From NCBI RefSeq assembly GCF_001071995.1, contig NZ_JVNU01000029.1, positions 1-64,000 on the forward strand: a stretch of 64,000 nt of DNA, given 5' to 3'. Below are positions 26,118 through 35,460 of the stretch, in pieces. This DNA comes from Streptococcus sp. 263_SSPC (GTDB lineage Bacteria > Bacillota > Bacilli > Lactobacillales > Aerococcaceae). A model generated the notes under the pieces. The model had not been told where the DNA came from. It did no database searches and was given only the letters and a program-made list of their open reading frames with translations. Position 1 is the first letter of the stretch. Each line of letters opens with the position of its first letter. Made by a program: the position numbers and the translations under genes.

Positions 26118-26136
26118 GTTACAATTATTGTATAAC
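26118..26136. promoter_or_regulatory. LysR-type operator between divergent genes
   Basis: GTTACAATTATTGTATAAC is an imperfect palindrome (GTTA...TAAC) with the T-N11-A shape bound by LysR proteins. It lies 29 bases before the LysR start and 50 before the panE-like start, so it could serve both. Confidence 0.6.
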
Positions 26137-26165
26137 ACTTCACTTAAAAGAATAGGAGATGTCCA

Positions 26166-27053
26166 ATGGATATTAAACACCTACACTACTTCATTAGTAT
26201 CGTTGACCATGGCGGATATTCCAATGCCGCTCGTAGTTTATTCATTACGCAACCGACCCTTTCTCAAACCATTAAAAAATTAGAATCCGAATTACATACT
26301 CCGCTTTTTATTCAGCAAACTAACAATAGTATTCGACTGACTGAAGCTGGACAGCTCTTATACGATAATGGTAAGAAAATCATTTCTTTGATGGAAGGGA
26401 CTGTGGCTCAAATTCATGAGCTTAATCAGCCTCAAAAAGAAACAATTCGAATTGGGCTACCGACACTTTTTGCGATCAAATTAATGCCTGAATTCTCGCG
26501 TTTTATGATGTCGCATCCTTCGATTCACTTAACGATGGTACAAGGCGGTTCGCGTGAGCTTCAAACTGCACTAGTGAATGAAGAAATCGACCTTGGTGTT
26601 CTATCCTTTCCAAAGATTGAATCCGATATTGTGATTGAACCGTTCCAACAACACTTCGCTGGTTACCAGGCGAGTCTTGTCGTTCCTAAGGGTCATCGCC
26701 TAGCTTCGAGAGACTCTATCACCTTTGAAGATTTGAAGGAGGAACGTTTTAGCACCTTGTCTGAACACTTTATGCTTGGAAAATTATTACACCAACGCTC
26801 TAGACATTTTGGCTTTGAACCGAATATCGTTTACGTAGACGACAACTGGGAAGTACTCCTTGCCAGTCTTGCAACCTTTAACTCCGTTTGCATCATGGCG
26901 CTGGAATATAAAGAGTTTTATTCAGATGACGAACTCGTATGGATTCCTCTCATCGATAAAAATGGATTTTTCCCAATCGGAGTCGCCTATCGCCCAAACG
27001 AAACTTATTCGCAAAACGTCTTAGAACTCATTGAATTATTACGAACTTTATAA
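26166..27053 (+). CDS. LysR-family transcriptional regulator, divergent
   Basis: 295 residues. The N-terminal HTH is MDIKHLHYFISIVDHGGYSN followed by AARSLFITQPTLSQTIKKLE, with the effector domain from about residue 90. It is one of only two rightward genes here and is divergent from the panE-EIIC_2 operon across a palindrome, the classic arrangement for an activator of the divergent unit. The ribosome site is AGGAG, seven bases before ATG. It ends at the bidirectional terminator at 27143-27185. Confidence 0.9.
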   Translation: MDIKHLHYFISIVDHGGYSNAARSLFITQPTLSQTIKKLESELHTPLFIQQTNNSIRLTEAGQLLYDNGKKIISLMEGTVAQIHELNQPQKETIRIGLPTLFAIKLMPEFSRFMMSHPSIHLTMVQGGSRELQTALVNEEIDLGVLSFPKIESDIVIEPFQQHFAGYQASLVVPKGHRLASRDSITFEDLKEERFSTLSEHFMLGKLLHQRSRHFGFEPNIVYVDDNWEVLLASLATFNSVCIMALEYKEFYSDDELVWIPLIDKNGFFPIGVAYRPNETYSQNVLELIELLRTL

Positions 27054-27142
27054 GGATTCCTCTGTTTTTATTGTACCTTCTTTGTGAAGTTTTTACCAAT
27101 TGAATTTTCTTATAGCCGTATTAATTTTTCTTATAACAACAC

Positions 27143-27185
27143 AAAAAAAGGAACGAACTTCTCTCAAAGTTCGTTCCTTTTACTT
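27143..27185. terminator. Bidirectional terminator between LysR and pepS
   Basis: GGAACGAACTT and AAGTTCGTTCC form a perfect 11-bp stem. T-runs follow on both strands (seven T on the minus strand), so it can end both convergent transcripts. Confidence 0.9.
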
Positions 27186-27200
27186 TTTCAATTTATCCGA

Positions 27201-28445
27201 CTAAATAGCCCAGTCTCCGTTACGGAAGATTGGAACAACAGTACCGTCTTCACGGATACCATCCACGTTCATTTCTGGTCCACCGATCATGAAGTCCACG
27301 TGAACATCAGCACGGTTTAATCCAGCTTTTCTTAATTCTTCTTCAGTTTCGAAGTTTTCTCCACCTTTAACGCTTGTTGCATAAGCTGAACCGATTGCTA
27401 AGTGGTTTGATGCATTTTCATCGAATAATGTGTTGAAGAATGTGATTCCTGATTGTGAGATTGGTGATGGGTCGCTTACTAATGCAACTTCACCTAATCC
27501 ACGAGCACCATTGTTTTCGAATACTAAGTCTTTCATTACTTTGTCGCCTTTTTCAGCAGATACTTCTGTGATTTGACCGTCTTTGAAAGTCACTTTGATT
27601 CCTTCGATGATGTTACCGTTGTAGCTCAATGGTTTTGTACTTGATACATATCCGTCAGCTACGCGGAAGTCAGGAGCTGAGAAGACTTCTTCTGTTGGCA
27701 TGTTTGCGATGAAGTGTTCTCCTTGAGCGTTCAAGCTTCCAGCACTTTCCCAAACATGGTTTTTAGGCATTCCAAGAGTTAAGTCTGTTCCTGGTGCAGT
27801 GTAGTGTAATTTTACGAATTGTTCTTTGTTTAAAATAGCTGCTTTAGCATCTAATTTTTCTTCGTGTTCTTTCCATGCTGCCACTGGATCATCAGCGTAA
27901 ACACGGCAAGTTTTGAAGATTTGATCCCATAATAAATCTACTGCTTCTTCGTCAGTTGCTGCATTAGGGAAAACTTTCTTCGCCCATTCTTTACCAGCAG
28001 CTGCTGCTACAGTCCAGCTCACTTTGTTGGCTTGTGTTGCTGTACGTAATGGTTTTAATGCAAGGCTTAATGCTTTTGTTGATTTTTGAAGACGTTCTGC
28101 TGATACGCCAGCGAATGCATCTGGATCCGCTGAGCGAACGTTTAAGCGGCTTGCTTTCTTCTCTAATAAGTAGTTCATTTCTGCTACACGGTATTCTGGA
28201 ACGTTTGTGATACGGTCTTCAGCAGCGTGTAATAAGCGCTCACGGCCTACAAAATCGTCAGCCCATGATACGATTACTTCGCTTGCTCCGTGTGCGTAAG
28301 CTTCTTTTACTAATAAACGAGCTAAAGGTGCTTGGTCTACGTCAATCACAATATTCACTGTGTGACCTGGTTGCACGTTAATCCCTGTTGAGATTAATAA
28401 TTTAGCATATTTTTCTAAGTTTTTGTCGAAATCTTTTAATACCAT
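27201..28445 (-). CDS. pepS: M29-family aminopeptidase (AmpS/PepS)
   Basis: 414 residues, the usual length of AmpS/PepS leucyl-type metallo-aminopeptidases. The family binds two metal ions through Glu, His and Asp residues. Visible landmarks are NIVIDVDQAPLARLLVKEAY, VWESAGSLNAQGEHFIANMPTEEVF and the C-terminal HLAIGSAYATSVKGG and NRADVHVDFMIGGPEM. It is a cytoplasmic enzyme that trims peptides. The symbol follows lactic acid bacteria usage. It lies 44 bases after truA behind AAAAGGAG. Confidence 0.88.
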   Translation of the reverse strand: MVLKDFDKNLEKYAKLLISTGINVQPGHTVNIVIDVDQAPLARLLVKEAYAHGASEVIVSWADDFVGRERLLHAAEDRITNVPEYRVAEMNYLLEKKASRLNVRSADPDAFAGVSAERLQKSTKALSLALKPLRTATQANKVSWTVAAAAGKEWAKKVFPNAATDEEAVDLLWDQIFKTCRVYADDPVAAWKEHEEKLDAKAAILNKEQFVKLHYTAPGTDLTLGMPKNHVWESAGSLNAQGEHFIANMPTEEVFSAPDFRVADGYVSSTKPLSYNGNIIEGIKVTFKDGQITEVSAEKGDKVMKDLVFENNGARGLGEVALVSDPSPISQSGITFFNTLFDENASNHLAIGSAYATSVKGGENFETEEELRKAGLNRADVHVDFMIGGPEMNVDGIREDGTVVPIFRNGDWAI

Positions 28446-28489
28446 ATTGACACTCCTTTTAATATAACTACTTTCATCCTATCATATTT

Positions 28490-29239
28490 CTAGTCGAAAT
28501 TCTTATAAAACACTTCATCTAAGTACAGTCCATGAGCAGGTGCTGTTGGTCCTGCCGCATTTCGATCCATCGCTTCTAGAATTTGCTTCATCTCTTCTAC
28601 TTCCCGTAAGCCGTCTCCAATTTGAAGCGCCGTTCCAACGAGAATTCGAACCATATTGTAAAGGAACCCTTCCCCTTCAAACGTGAAAATCAATTCATCG
28701 CCGTAACGAGCAACTTCTGCTTTTGTGACCACTCGTACTTTAGAGTCTTTATCACTTTTAGTCGAACAAAAACTTGTAAAGTCGTGCTCTCCTATCACCG
28801 CTTCAAACGCCTTATTGATGCGTTCGACATCCGTCTTGAATGGGTGATGCAGTTCATATTGACGACGGAAAGGACTCTGTATAGCAGCAGTCGTTACTTT
28901 ATAGATATATCGTTTCCCAGTCACACTATAGCGCGCATGGAAGTCATCCGATACTGCCTCTGCCGAAACAATCCGAATCGACGTCGGCAATAAACTGTTC
29001 ATCGCACGAACAAGTGAGTCAGCTTCGATAGCTTTGGGATAGTCGATATGAACCACTTGACCGTTGGCATGCACTCCAGAATCGGTACGACCAGAGCCAC
29101 TAACAGGAATATATTGCCCCTTTGTCATCTTCTTCAAGGCTTTATTCAGTTCTGCTTGAATACTATTCCCATTCTCTTGTACTTGAAATCCAACATACGG
29201 CGTACCATCATATTGAATGACGAGTTTATATCGCTGCAT
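28490..29239 (-). CDS. truA: tRNA pseudouridine(38-40) synthase
   Basis: 249 residues. It isomerises uridines 38-40 in the tRNA anticodon stem-loop. The catalytic Asp lies in GRTDSGVHA (about residues 49-57), and FHARYSVTGKRYIY is a family hallmark. The start at 29237-29239 follows GAAGGG; an earlier in-frame ATG lies in the ecfT terminator. The ecfAAT-truA order after rplQ is widely conserved in Lactobacillales and Bacilli. A terminator separates ecfT from truA here. Confidence 0.93.
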   Translation of the reverse strand: MQRYKLVIQYDGTPYVGFQVQENGNSIQAELNKALKKMTKGQYIPVSGSGRTDSGVHANGQVVHIDYPKAIEADSLVRAMNSLLPTSIRIVSAEAVSDDFHARYSVTGKRYIYKVTTAAIQSPFRRQYELHHPFKTDVERINKAFEAVIGEHDFTSFCSTKSDKDSKVRVVTKAEVARYGDELIFTFEGEGFLYNMVRILVGTALQIGDGLREVEEMKQILEAMDRNAAGPTAPAHGLYLDEVFYKNFD

Positions 29240-29253
29240 CCTTTTCCCTTCTT

Positions 29254-29284
29254 TCAAAAAAGAGCTTGACAAGTCAAGCTCCTT
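29254..29284 (-). terminator. Terminator of the ecfA1-ecfA2-ecfT operon
   Basis: Minus strand: GAGCTTGAC, two-base loop, GTCAAGCTC, then TTTTTT. It lies directly after the ecfT stop and overlaps the truA leader. Confidence 0.85.
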
Positions 29285-29290
29285 ATTTTT

Positions 29291-30088
29291 TTATGCTTTT
29301 AATACAAATAATAAAATCGTTACGGCCACAAGGGATAATCCCGCAATGGCATCACGCATTTCATAGTTTAGAACACGGTACTTACTACGTCCGTCTCCGC
29401 CTTGGTATCCACGTGCTTCCATGGCTGTTGCCAAGTCTTCCGCACGGTTTAATGAGCTGACAAATAACGGAATTAAGATTGGGATAATCGCCTTCATTTG
29501 TTCGAAGAGATTTCCTTCTCCAAAATCAACCCCACGAGCTCGTTGCGCGTTCATAATTTTTTGTGCTTCGTCCATTAATGTTGGTACAAAACGCAGTGCA
29601 ATGGATAACATTAATGCCACTTCATGCACTGGGAATTTCACAACGGCTAATGGCTTCATCACCGCTTCAATCGCATCCGTTAATTGTAATGGTGCGGTTG
29701 TTAGTGTTAATAGCGTTGAGAACGAGATAATTAATACGAAACGTAAGAAGATGAATACCGCATTAATAATCCCCTCAGACGTTACTTGAATGAATCCCCA
29801 TTGGAAGTAGACGTCTCCACCGCTTGTAAATAAGATTTGAAGTGCTACTGTAAACAGAATCACCCAAATTAACGGCTTAATCCCTTTCCAGAAGAACCCT
29901 AATGGAATCTTCGATAAAAGTAAGGCAATCAGTGTATAGGCGATTAATAAGCCATATGTCACCCAGTTATTCGCTAAGAAAATGACTAACACGAATGCAA
30001 ATGTTCCAATTAATTTTGTTCTTGGATCGAGTTTATGAATCCATGAATCGCCTTGTAAGTAGCGACCTAAAATAAGTTTATCGAGCAC
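29291..30088 (-). CDS. ecfT: ECF transporter transmembrane component EcfT
   Basis: 265 residues. The membrane scaffold joins the two ATPases to interchangeable vitamin-binding S components. Four to five hydrophobic segments, LGRYLQGDSWIHKLDPRTKL at the N-terminus, and the two coupling-helix motifs with Ala-Arg-Gly (MNAQRARGVDFG and AMEARGYQGG). I start at the GTG at 30086-30088 because GGAGGTG lies six bases upstream, inside the end of ecfA2, giving an 11-base overlap. Confidence 0.93.
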   Translation of the reverse strand: MLDKLILGRYLQGDSWIHKLDPRTKLIGTFAFVLVIFLANNWVTYGLLIAYTLIALLLSKIPLGFFWKGIKPLIWVILFTVALQILFTSGGDVYFQWGFIQVTSEGIINAVFIFLRFVLIISFSTLLTLTTAPLQLTDAIEAVMKPLAVVKFPVHEVALMLSIALRFVPTLMDEAQKIMNAQRARGVDFGEGNLFEQMKAIIPILIPLFVSSLNRAEDLATAMEARGYQGGDGRSKYRVLNYEMRDAIAGLSLVAVTILLFVLKA

Positions 30089-30953
30089 TTGTGTCACCTC
30101 CGTTTTTCGAATGTGAAACAAGTAAATCTGCTAAAGCGTCTAGGTTCATTGGACGAGCGTCTGTTTGGAATCCTTTTGCTTTTAGCTTTTCGACAAACTG
30201 AACAGTCGAAGGCAAGCCTAGTTGTTTTTCTTGTAACCAAGCAGCATCCGCAAATACTTCTTCAGGAGTTCCTGTTTTTACAACAGTCCCCTTTTCACAC
30301 ACAATCACGTAATTCGCATAATCGCTAACATCATTCATTTGGTGTGTTACAAGGACGATTGTAATGCCTTTTTCGCGTTGGAGTTGCGCAAACATTTCCA
30401 TCATCTCAAAGCGACCTTTAGGATCTAATCCCGCTGTTGGTTCGTCTAAGACTAATACTTCTGGTTGCATCGCTAACACGCCAGCAATCGCTACACGACG
30501 CATTTGTCCCCCAGATAAATCGAATGGTGACTTATGTAAGACCTCTTCAGGAAGTCCCACGATTTTTAGAGTCTCTTTCGCTAGCTGGTTTGCTTCTTCC
30601 TCACTTGCTCCGAAGTTCTTTGGCCCAAAAGCAATATCTTTTTCAACCGTTTCTTCGAAGAGTTGTGATTCCGGAAATTGGAATACGATACCGACTTTTT
30701 GGCGCAGTGGCTTCAGGTCTTTATTGCTCGTTTCAGAGTCTACTACGCGATCCCCAAGTTCCACCGTACCCGATGTTGGTTTCAGTAACGCGTTTAAGTG
30801 TTGTAAAATGGTCGATTTCCCAGAACCTGTATGTCCAATGATGGCCGTGTACTTTCCTGATGGAATATTGAAGTTTACGTCGAAAAGCGCACGTGTTTCA
30901 AAAGGTGTGTTTGCTTGGTATGCGAAATTTACTTCGTTAAAACGGATGTCCAT
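30078..30953 (-). CDS. ecfA2: ECF transporter ATPase EcfA2
   Basis: 291 residues. Walker A is GHTGSGKST, the signature is LSGGQMRRVA, Walker B is VLVLDEPTAGLDP, and the switch is VTHQMNDVSDYA. A C-terminal extension is usual for EcfA2. The ATG at 30951-30953 is preferred over one two codons earlier, because GGTGG is then seven bases away. It overlaps the ecfA1 end by 25 bases and ecfT by 11. Confidence 0.93.
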   Translation of the reverse strand: MDIRFNEVNFAYQANTPFETRALFDVNFNIPSGKYTAIIGHTGSGKSTILQHLNALLKPTSGTVELGDRVVDSETSNKDLKPLRQKVGIVFQFPESQLFEETVEKDIAFGPKNFGASEEEANQLAKETLKIVGLPEEVLHKSPFDLSGGQMRRVAIAGVLAMQPEVLVLDEPTAGLDPKGRFEMMEMFAQLQREKGITIVLVTHQMNDVSDYANYVIVCEKGTVVKTGTPEEVFADAAWLQEKQLGLPSTVQFVEKLKAKGFQTDARPMNLDALADLLVSHSKNGGDTSAR

Positions 30954-31780
30954 AACCATTCCACCAACCCTTCTTCATCAAGATACGCTTCAGGAACTTC
31001 CAATCCCTTTTCGCGAAGTACTTCGATTAATTTCTCAGCAAACGGCACATCGAGTCCCTTTTCAACAAGCTTCGTTCCCAATTTGAAAATTTCTTCAGGA
31101 GTTCCGATTTGTTGAATTTGTCCTTGTTCCATTAACACAACACGGTCTGCTTGCGCTGCTTCATCTAAATCATGTGTAATCGAGATGACCGTAATGTTTT
31201 TCTCTTTGTGTAACTTTTGAATCGTCCCGATAACTTCCATACGTCCCTTAGGATCCAGCATAGAAGTAGCTTCATCGAGAATAATGACAGAAGGTTCTAA
31301 GGCTGTGACGCCGGCAATCGCAACCCGTTGCTTTTGGCCTCCTGAGAGTCGTGCAGGTTCCTTCGTTCTAAAGTCACTCATTTTTACCATTTCAAGAACG
31401 CGAGTCACACGCTCAATCATTTCTTCTCGTGGGAGCCCGATATTTTCTAATCCGAAGGCGATGTCGTCTTCCACCGTTGTCCCAACAAATTGATTATCTG
31501 GATTTTGAAAAACCATACCCACCGCACGTCTAGCGTCATATACGGTCTCATCATTTAAAACAACACCATTAATCAGAACTTCTCCACTACCTGCTTCGAT
31601 AAGTCCATTCATGACTTTGGCTAATGTTGATTTCCCAGAACCATTATGCCCAATGATGGCTAACCATTCACCGCGTTCGACCTTTAAGGATACTCCTGCC
31701 AACGCTTCACGCTCATCCTCTTCATGATAACGATAATGGATGTTATTTAACTCAATAATTGTTGATTGCAACGGGGACAC
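30929..31780 (-). CDS. ecfA1: ECF transporter ATPase EcfA1
   Basis: 283 residues from the chosen GTG (31778-31780); a TTG at 31769-31771 is the alternative. Both are preceded by AAGGGAAAGGGG. Walker A is GHNGSGKST, the signature is [10 protein letters not shown], Walker B is VIILDEATSMLDP, and the switch is ITHDLDEAAQADR. The C-terminus (EGLVEWLWTSVLTK) is typical. Pairs with EcfA2 to energise S components for vitamins and metals. No S component is encoded in the window. Confidence 0.92.
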   Translation of the reverse strand: MSPLQSTIIELNNIHYRYHEEDEREALAGVSLKVERGEWLAIIGHNGSGKSTLAKVMNGLIEAGSGEVLINGVVLNDETVYDARRAVGMVFQNPDNQFVGTTVEDDIAFGLENIGLPREEMIERVTRVLEMVKMSDFRTKEPARLSGGQKQRVAIAGVTALEPSVIILDEATSMLDPKGRMEVIGTIQKLHKEKNITVISITHDLDEAAQADRVVLMEQGQIQQIGTPEEIFKLGTKLVEKGLDVPFAEKLIEVLREKGLEVPEAYLDEEGLVEWLWTSVLTK

Positions 31781-31856
31781 CCCTTTCCCTTTTCCTATGT
31801 ATGTATCAAAAATATGTATAAATAAAAAAACACACTTTTTCATGATGAAGTGCTCT

Positions 31857-32000
31857 CCCGCCAAAAAGCTTCGGCGGGAAAACAACGAGCTAGACTAAAT
31901 AATCTGAGAAAGAATAAGGCTACCTGTTCAGTAGCCCCAGACTTTCCATCTTATAAGCAAGATGATTATTACCATCATGACGCTCTTTTCAACCATCGAA
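31857..32000 (-). other. Spacer between rplQ and ecfA1 with several stem-loops
   Basis: No gene is visible. Stem-loops are CCCGCC/GGCGGG (31858-31879), GGCTAC/GTAGCC (31918-31935) and CATCTT/AAGATG (31948-31964). The GGCTAC stem is followed on the minus strand by TTATTCTTTC and may be the weak terminator of the alpha operon. The GC-rich stem lacks a U-tract and could be a leader element of the ecf transcript. Confidence 0.45.
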
Positions 32001-32021
32001 AAGTGTTCGATTGAATGTTTA

Positions 32022-32402
32022 TTAAACTAATTCAATGATAACCATTGGTGCAGCATCGCCACGACGAGGTTCAGTTTTAAGAATACGAGTGTATCCACCT
32101 TGACGTTCGCTGTAACGTGATGCTAAATCATTAAATAATTTTTGTAACGCTGTTTCAACAACGATTGATTCGCCTTCTTCACGAACATCTGCTACTTCGT
32201 TGCGTACAAATGCAGCTGCTTGACGGCGAGCATGTAAGTCTCCACGTTTACCTAAAGTAATCATTTTTTCTACAGTAGAACGGATTTCTTTAGCACGAGC
32301 TTCAGTTGTAACGATACGTTCGTTAATAATTAAGTCAGTTGTCAAGTCACGTAATAACGCTTTACGTTGTGAACTTGTACGTCCTAATTTACGATAAGCC
32401 AT
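32022..32402 (-). CDS. rplQ: 50S ribosomal protein L17
   Basis: 126 residues, complete. Opens with [22 protein letters not shown], the L17 hallmark, and ends in [10 protein letters not shown]17 sits at the 50S exit-tunnel side. Last gene of the alpha operon, 31 bases after rpoA. Confidence 0.96.
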   Translation of the reverse strand: MAYRKLGRTSSQRKALLRDLTTDLIINERIVTTEARAKEIRSTVEKMITLGKRGDLHARRQAAAFVRNEVADVREEGESIVVETALQKLFNDLASRYSERQGGYTRILKTEPRRGDAAPMVIIELV

Positions 32403-32433
32403 TTTTAATATTCCTCCTTCTTAAGAGTTTCTA

Positions 32434-33381
32434 TTAGTCTTCACGACGTAAGTCTAAATTTAAATCGATTAATTTTTGTTTCACTTCTTCAAGCGATTTA
32501 CGACCTAAGTTACGAACTTTGATCATTTCCGCTTCAGACTTGCTTGTTAATTCATGTACTGTATTAATTCCAGCACGTTTTAAGCAGTTATATGAACGAA
32601 CTGATAAATCTAGTTCTTCAATAGTCATTTCAAGAAGACGTTCTTTTTGAGTTTCTTCTTTTTCGACCATGATTTCCATAGGATGTGCTTCATTTGTTAA
32701 ATTAACAAAGATATTTAAGTGCTCAGTTAAGATACGAGCCGCTAAACTAACAGCATCTTGAGGAGCGATAGAACCATCTGTCCATACATCAAGAGTTAGT
32801 TTATCATAAATATTTTTTTGACCAATACGAGTGTTTTCGACTTGGTAGTTCACTTTACTAATCGGAGTATAAATAGAATCAATTGGGATTACACCAATTG
32901 GCATATTATCAGATTTATTGTAGTCAGAGCGAACATATCCACGACCATTTTTAGCATTCATACGAACATGGAAGTGATATCCTTCAGCTACTGTACAGAT
33001 ATATAAATCAGGGTTTAGAACTTGAATGTCGCTATCATGTTTGATATCGCCTGCAGTTACTACCGCTGGACCTTTAACATCAATTTCTAATACTTTATTT
33101 TCATCTTCAGTGAAAGACTTCAATGCAATTTTTTTAATGTTTAAAATGATTGCAGCTACGTCTTCAACCACGCCATCTATTGTTGAAAATTCATGTAAAA
33201 CGCCATCCATTTGGATATCTGTTACTGCAGTACCAGGGAGTGACGATAATAAGATTCGGCGTAATGAGTTCCCTAAGGTAGTACCATAACCGCGTTCAAG
33301 TGGCTCAACAACGAATTTACCAAACTTTGCATCTTCGCTGATTTCGATCGTTTCAATTTTTGGTTTTTCAATTTCGATCAT
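32434..33381 (-). CDS. rpoA: RNA polymerase alpha subunit
   Basis: 315 residues. The N-terminal dimerisation domain has [20 protein letters not shown]; a linker follows, and the C-terminal domain (about 245-315) has [19 protein letters not shown] and [15 protein letters not shown], which contacts UP elements and activators. The start is set to MIEIEKP because AAAGGGG lies eight bases upstream; an upstream in-frame TTG overlaps that site. Last but one gene of the alpha operon. Confidence 0.96.
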   Translation of the reverse strand: MIEIEKPKIETIEISEDAKFGKFVVEPLERGYGTTLGNSLRRILLSSLPGTAVTDIQMDGVLHEFSTIDGVVEDVAAIILNIKKIALKSFTEDENKVLEIDVKGPAVVTAGDIKHDSDIQVLNPDLYICTVAEGYHFHVRMNAKNGRGYVRSDYNKSDNMPIGVIPIDSIYTPISKVNYQVENTRIGQKNIYDKLTLDVWTDGSIAPQDAVSLAARILTEHLNIFVNLTNEAHPMEIMVEKEETQKERLLEMTIEELDLSVRSYNCLKRAGINTVHELTSKSEAEMIKVRNLGRKSLEEVKQKLIDLNLDLRRED

Positions 33382-33450
33382 GTTATTTACCCCTTTCAAA
33401 ACGTACGTTCAATGTGCGATTGTCCGACAAAATTCAACAATAACAATCCA

Positions 33451-33837
33451 TTACACACGACGGCGTTTTGGAGGACGACATCCATTATGAGGGATTGGTG
33501 TTACGTCACGAATTGCTGTCACTTCTAATCCAGTAGCTTGTAATGAACGAATAGCAGCTTCACGACCTGAACCAGGACCTTTAACAGAAACTTCTACAGT
33601 TTTCATTCCATGCTCCATTGAACCTTTTGCAGCAGATTCAGCAGCCATTTGAGCAGCAAATGGTGTTGATTTTTTAGAACCTTTAAATCCTAAAGCACCT
33701 GCAGAAGACCATGAAATAGCATTACCATGAACGTCTGTAATCATAACAATTGTATTATTAAATGTTGAACGGATGTGTGCTACACCAGATTCAATATTCT
33801 TTTTCACGCGGCGTTTGCGTACAACTTTCTTTGCCAT
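33451..33837 (-). CDS. rpsK: 30S ribosomal protein S11
   Basis: 128 residues, complete, with the S11 core [18 protein letters not shown] and the C-terminal [12 protein letters not shown]11 lines the mRNA channel near the E site. Follows rpsM by 27 bases. Confidence 0.96.
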   Translation of the reverse strand: MAKKVVRKRRVKKNIESGVAHIRSTFNNTIVMITDVHGNAISWSSAGALGFKGSKKSTPFAAQMAAESAAKGSMEHGMKTVEVSVKGPGSGREAAIRSLQATGLEVTAIRDVTPIPHNGCRPPKRRRV

Positions 33838-33864
33838 GAAGAATTAACCTCCTTCTTCTCTAAA

Positions 33865-34230
33865 TTATTTTTTCTTACCTGCAATGGCCTTAGCTGGGCC
33901 TTTACGAGTACGAGCATTATTTTTTGTGTTTTGACCACGAACTGGTAAACCACGACGGTGGCGAACTCCACGGTATGAACCAATTTCCATCAAGCGTTTG
34001 ATGTTTAAGTTCACTTCACGACGTAAGTCACCTTCAATTTTTAGTTTATCCACTTCAGCACGGATACGGTCTAACTCATCGTTCGATAAATCGCGAACAC
34101 GAGTATCTTCACTAACGTTAGCAGCTGCTAAGATTTGTTTTGAAGTAGTAATACCGATACCGTAAATATAGGTTAAAGAAATAACAACACGTTTTTCACG
34201 TGGAATATCCACACCTGCAATACGAGCCAT
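33865..34230 (-). CDS. rpsM: 30S ribosomal protein S13
   Basis: 121 residues with [26 protein letters not shown] at the N-terminus and a basic tail ([20 protein letters not shown]) that contacts tRNA at the P site. It follows rpmJ by 23 bases. Confidence 0.96.
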   Translation of the reverse strand: MARIAGVDIPREKRVVISLTYIYGIGITTSKQILAAANVSEDTRVRDLSNDELDRIRAEVDKLKIEGDLRREVNLNIKRLMEIGSYRGVRHRRGLPVRGQNTKNNARTRKGPAKAIAGKKK

Positions 34231-34253
34231 ACTAATGAGTACCTCCTTATATA

Positions 34254-34367
34254 TTATCCTTGACGTTGTTTATGTTTGGGATTTTGACAAATCACCATAA
34301 CTTTACCATTGCGTTTAATTACTTTACATTTTTCGCAAATTGGTTTTACTGATGCTCTAACTTTCAT
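34254..34367 (-). CDS. rpmJ: 50S ribosomal protein L36
   Basis: 37 residues encoded between infA and rpsM. It reads [20 protein letters not shown] and continues with [17 protein letters not shown], the zinc-binding (C-X2-C ... C-X4-H) form of L36. GGAGGG lies before the ATG at 34365-34367. The gene is too short for ordinary ORF cut-offs. Confidence 0.96.
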   Translation of the reverse strand: MKVRASVKPICEKCKVIKRNGKVMVICQNPKHKQRQG

Positions 34368-34402
34368 TTAAGTTCCCTCCTCTATTTCATTAACGGAGTC
34401 CA

Positions 34403-34621
34403 TTATTTAAAGCGATACGTGATTCTTCCGCGCGTTAAATCATACGGTGATAATTCAACCGTTACTTTATCGCCCGGTAAAATTTTAATGTAGTGCATCC
34501 GGATTTTTCCAGATACATGCGCTAAAACCTCATGACCGTTTTCAAGTTCGACCTTGAACATCGCATTCGGTAATGTTTCATTAACAATACCTTCAATTTC
34601 AATTACGTCTTCCTTTGCCAT
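34403..34621 (-). CDS. infA: Translation initiation factor IF-1
   Basis: 72 residues, the full S1/OB-fold protein: [20 protein letters not shown] at the start and [15 protein letters not shown] at the end. It binds the ribosomal A site during initiation. It lies behind an internal promoter and heads the infA-rpmJ-rpsM-rpsK-rpoA-rplQ segment. Confidence 0.96.
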   Translation of the reverse strand: MAKEDVIEIEGIVNETLPNAMFKVELENGHEVLAHVSGKIRMHYIKILPGDKVTVELSPYDLTRGRITYRFK

Positions 34622-34693
34622 GTCTCATCCTCCTTACTTGTAAAAAGTTTTTACGGATTATTTGACGGACTTCTACCGTTATCTAACTTTCTA

Positions 34694-34723
34694 AGTATAC
34701 CATTTTAGCTACCATAATTGCAA
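34694..34723 (-). promoter_or_regulatory. Internal promoter before infA
   Basis: Minus strand: TTGCAA (34718-34723), 18-bp spacer, TATACT (34694-34699). It lies between adk and infA and would let the alpha-operon genes be transcribed independently of the S10-spc promoter. Confidence 0.75.
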
Positions 34724-34738
34724 GATAACAGGCAGTTC

Positions 34739-35401
<663 letters not shown>

Positions 35402-35460
35402 CTAGAATCATAATTGAAGAACTGACAAAACGCATTGCTGCATCTTGTCAATTTCTTCCA

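Noticed and set aside
30364-31086. Long plus-strand ORF of 240 codons opposite ecfA2
   Set aside because: Antisense shadow of an ATPase gene with a complete motif set; no promoter or ribosome site.
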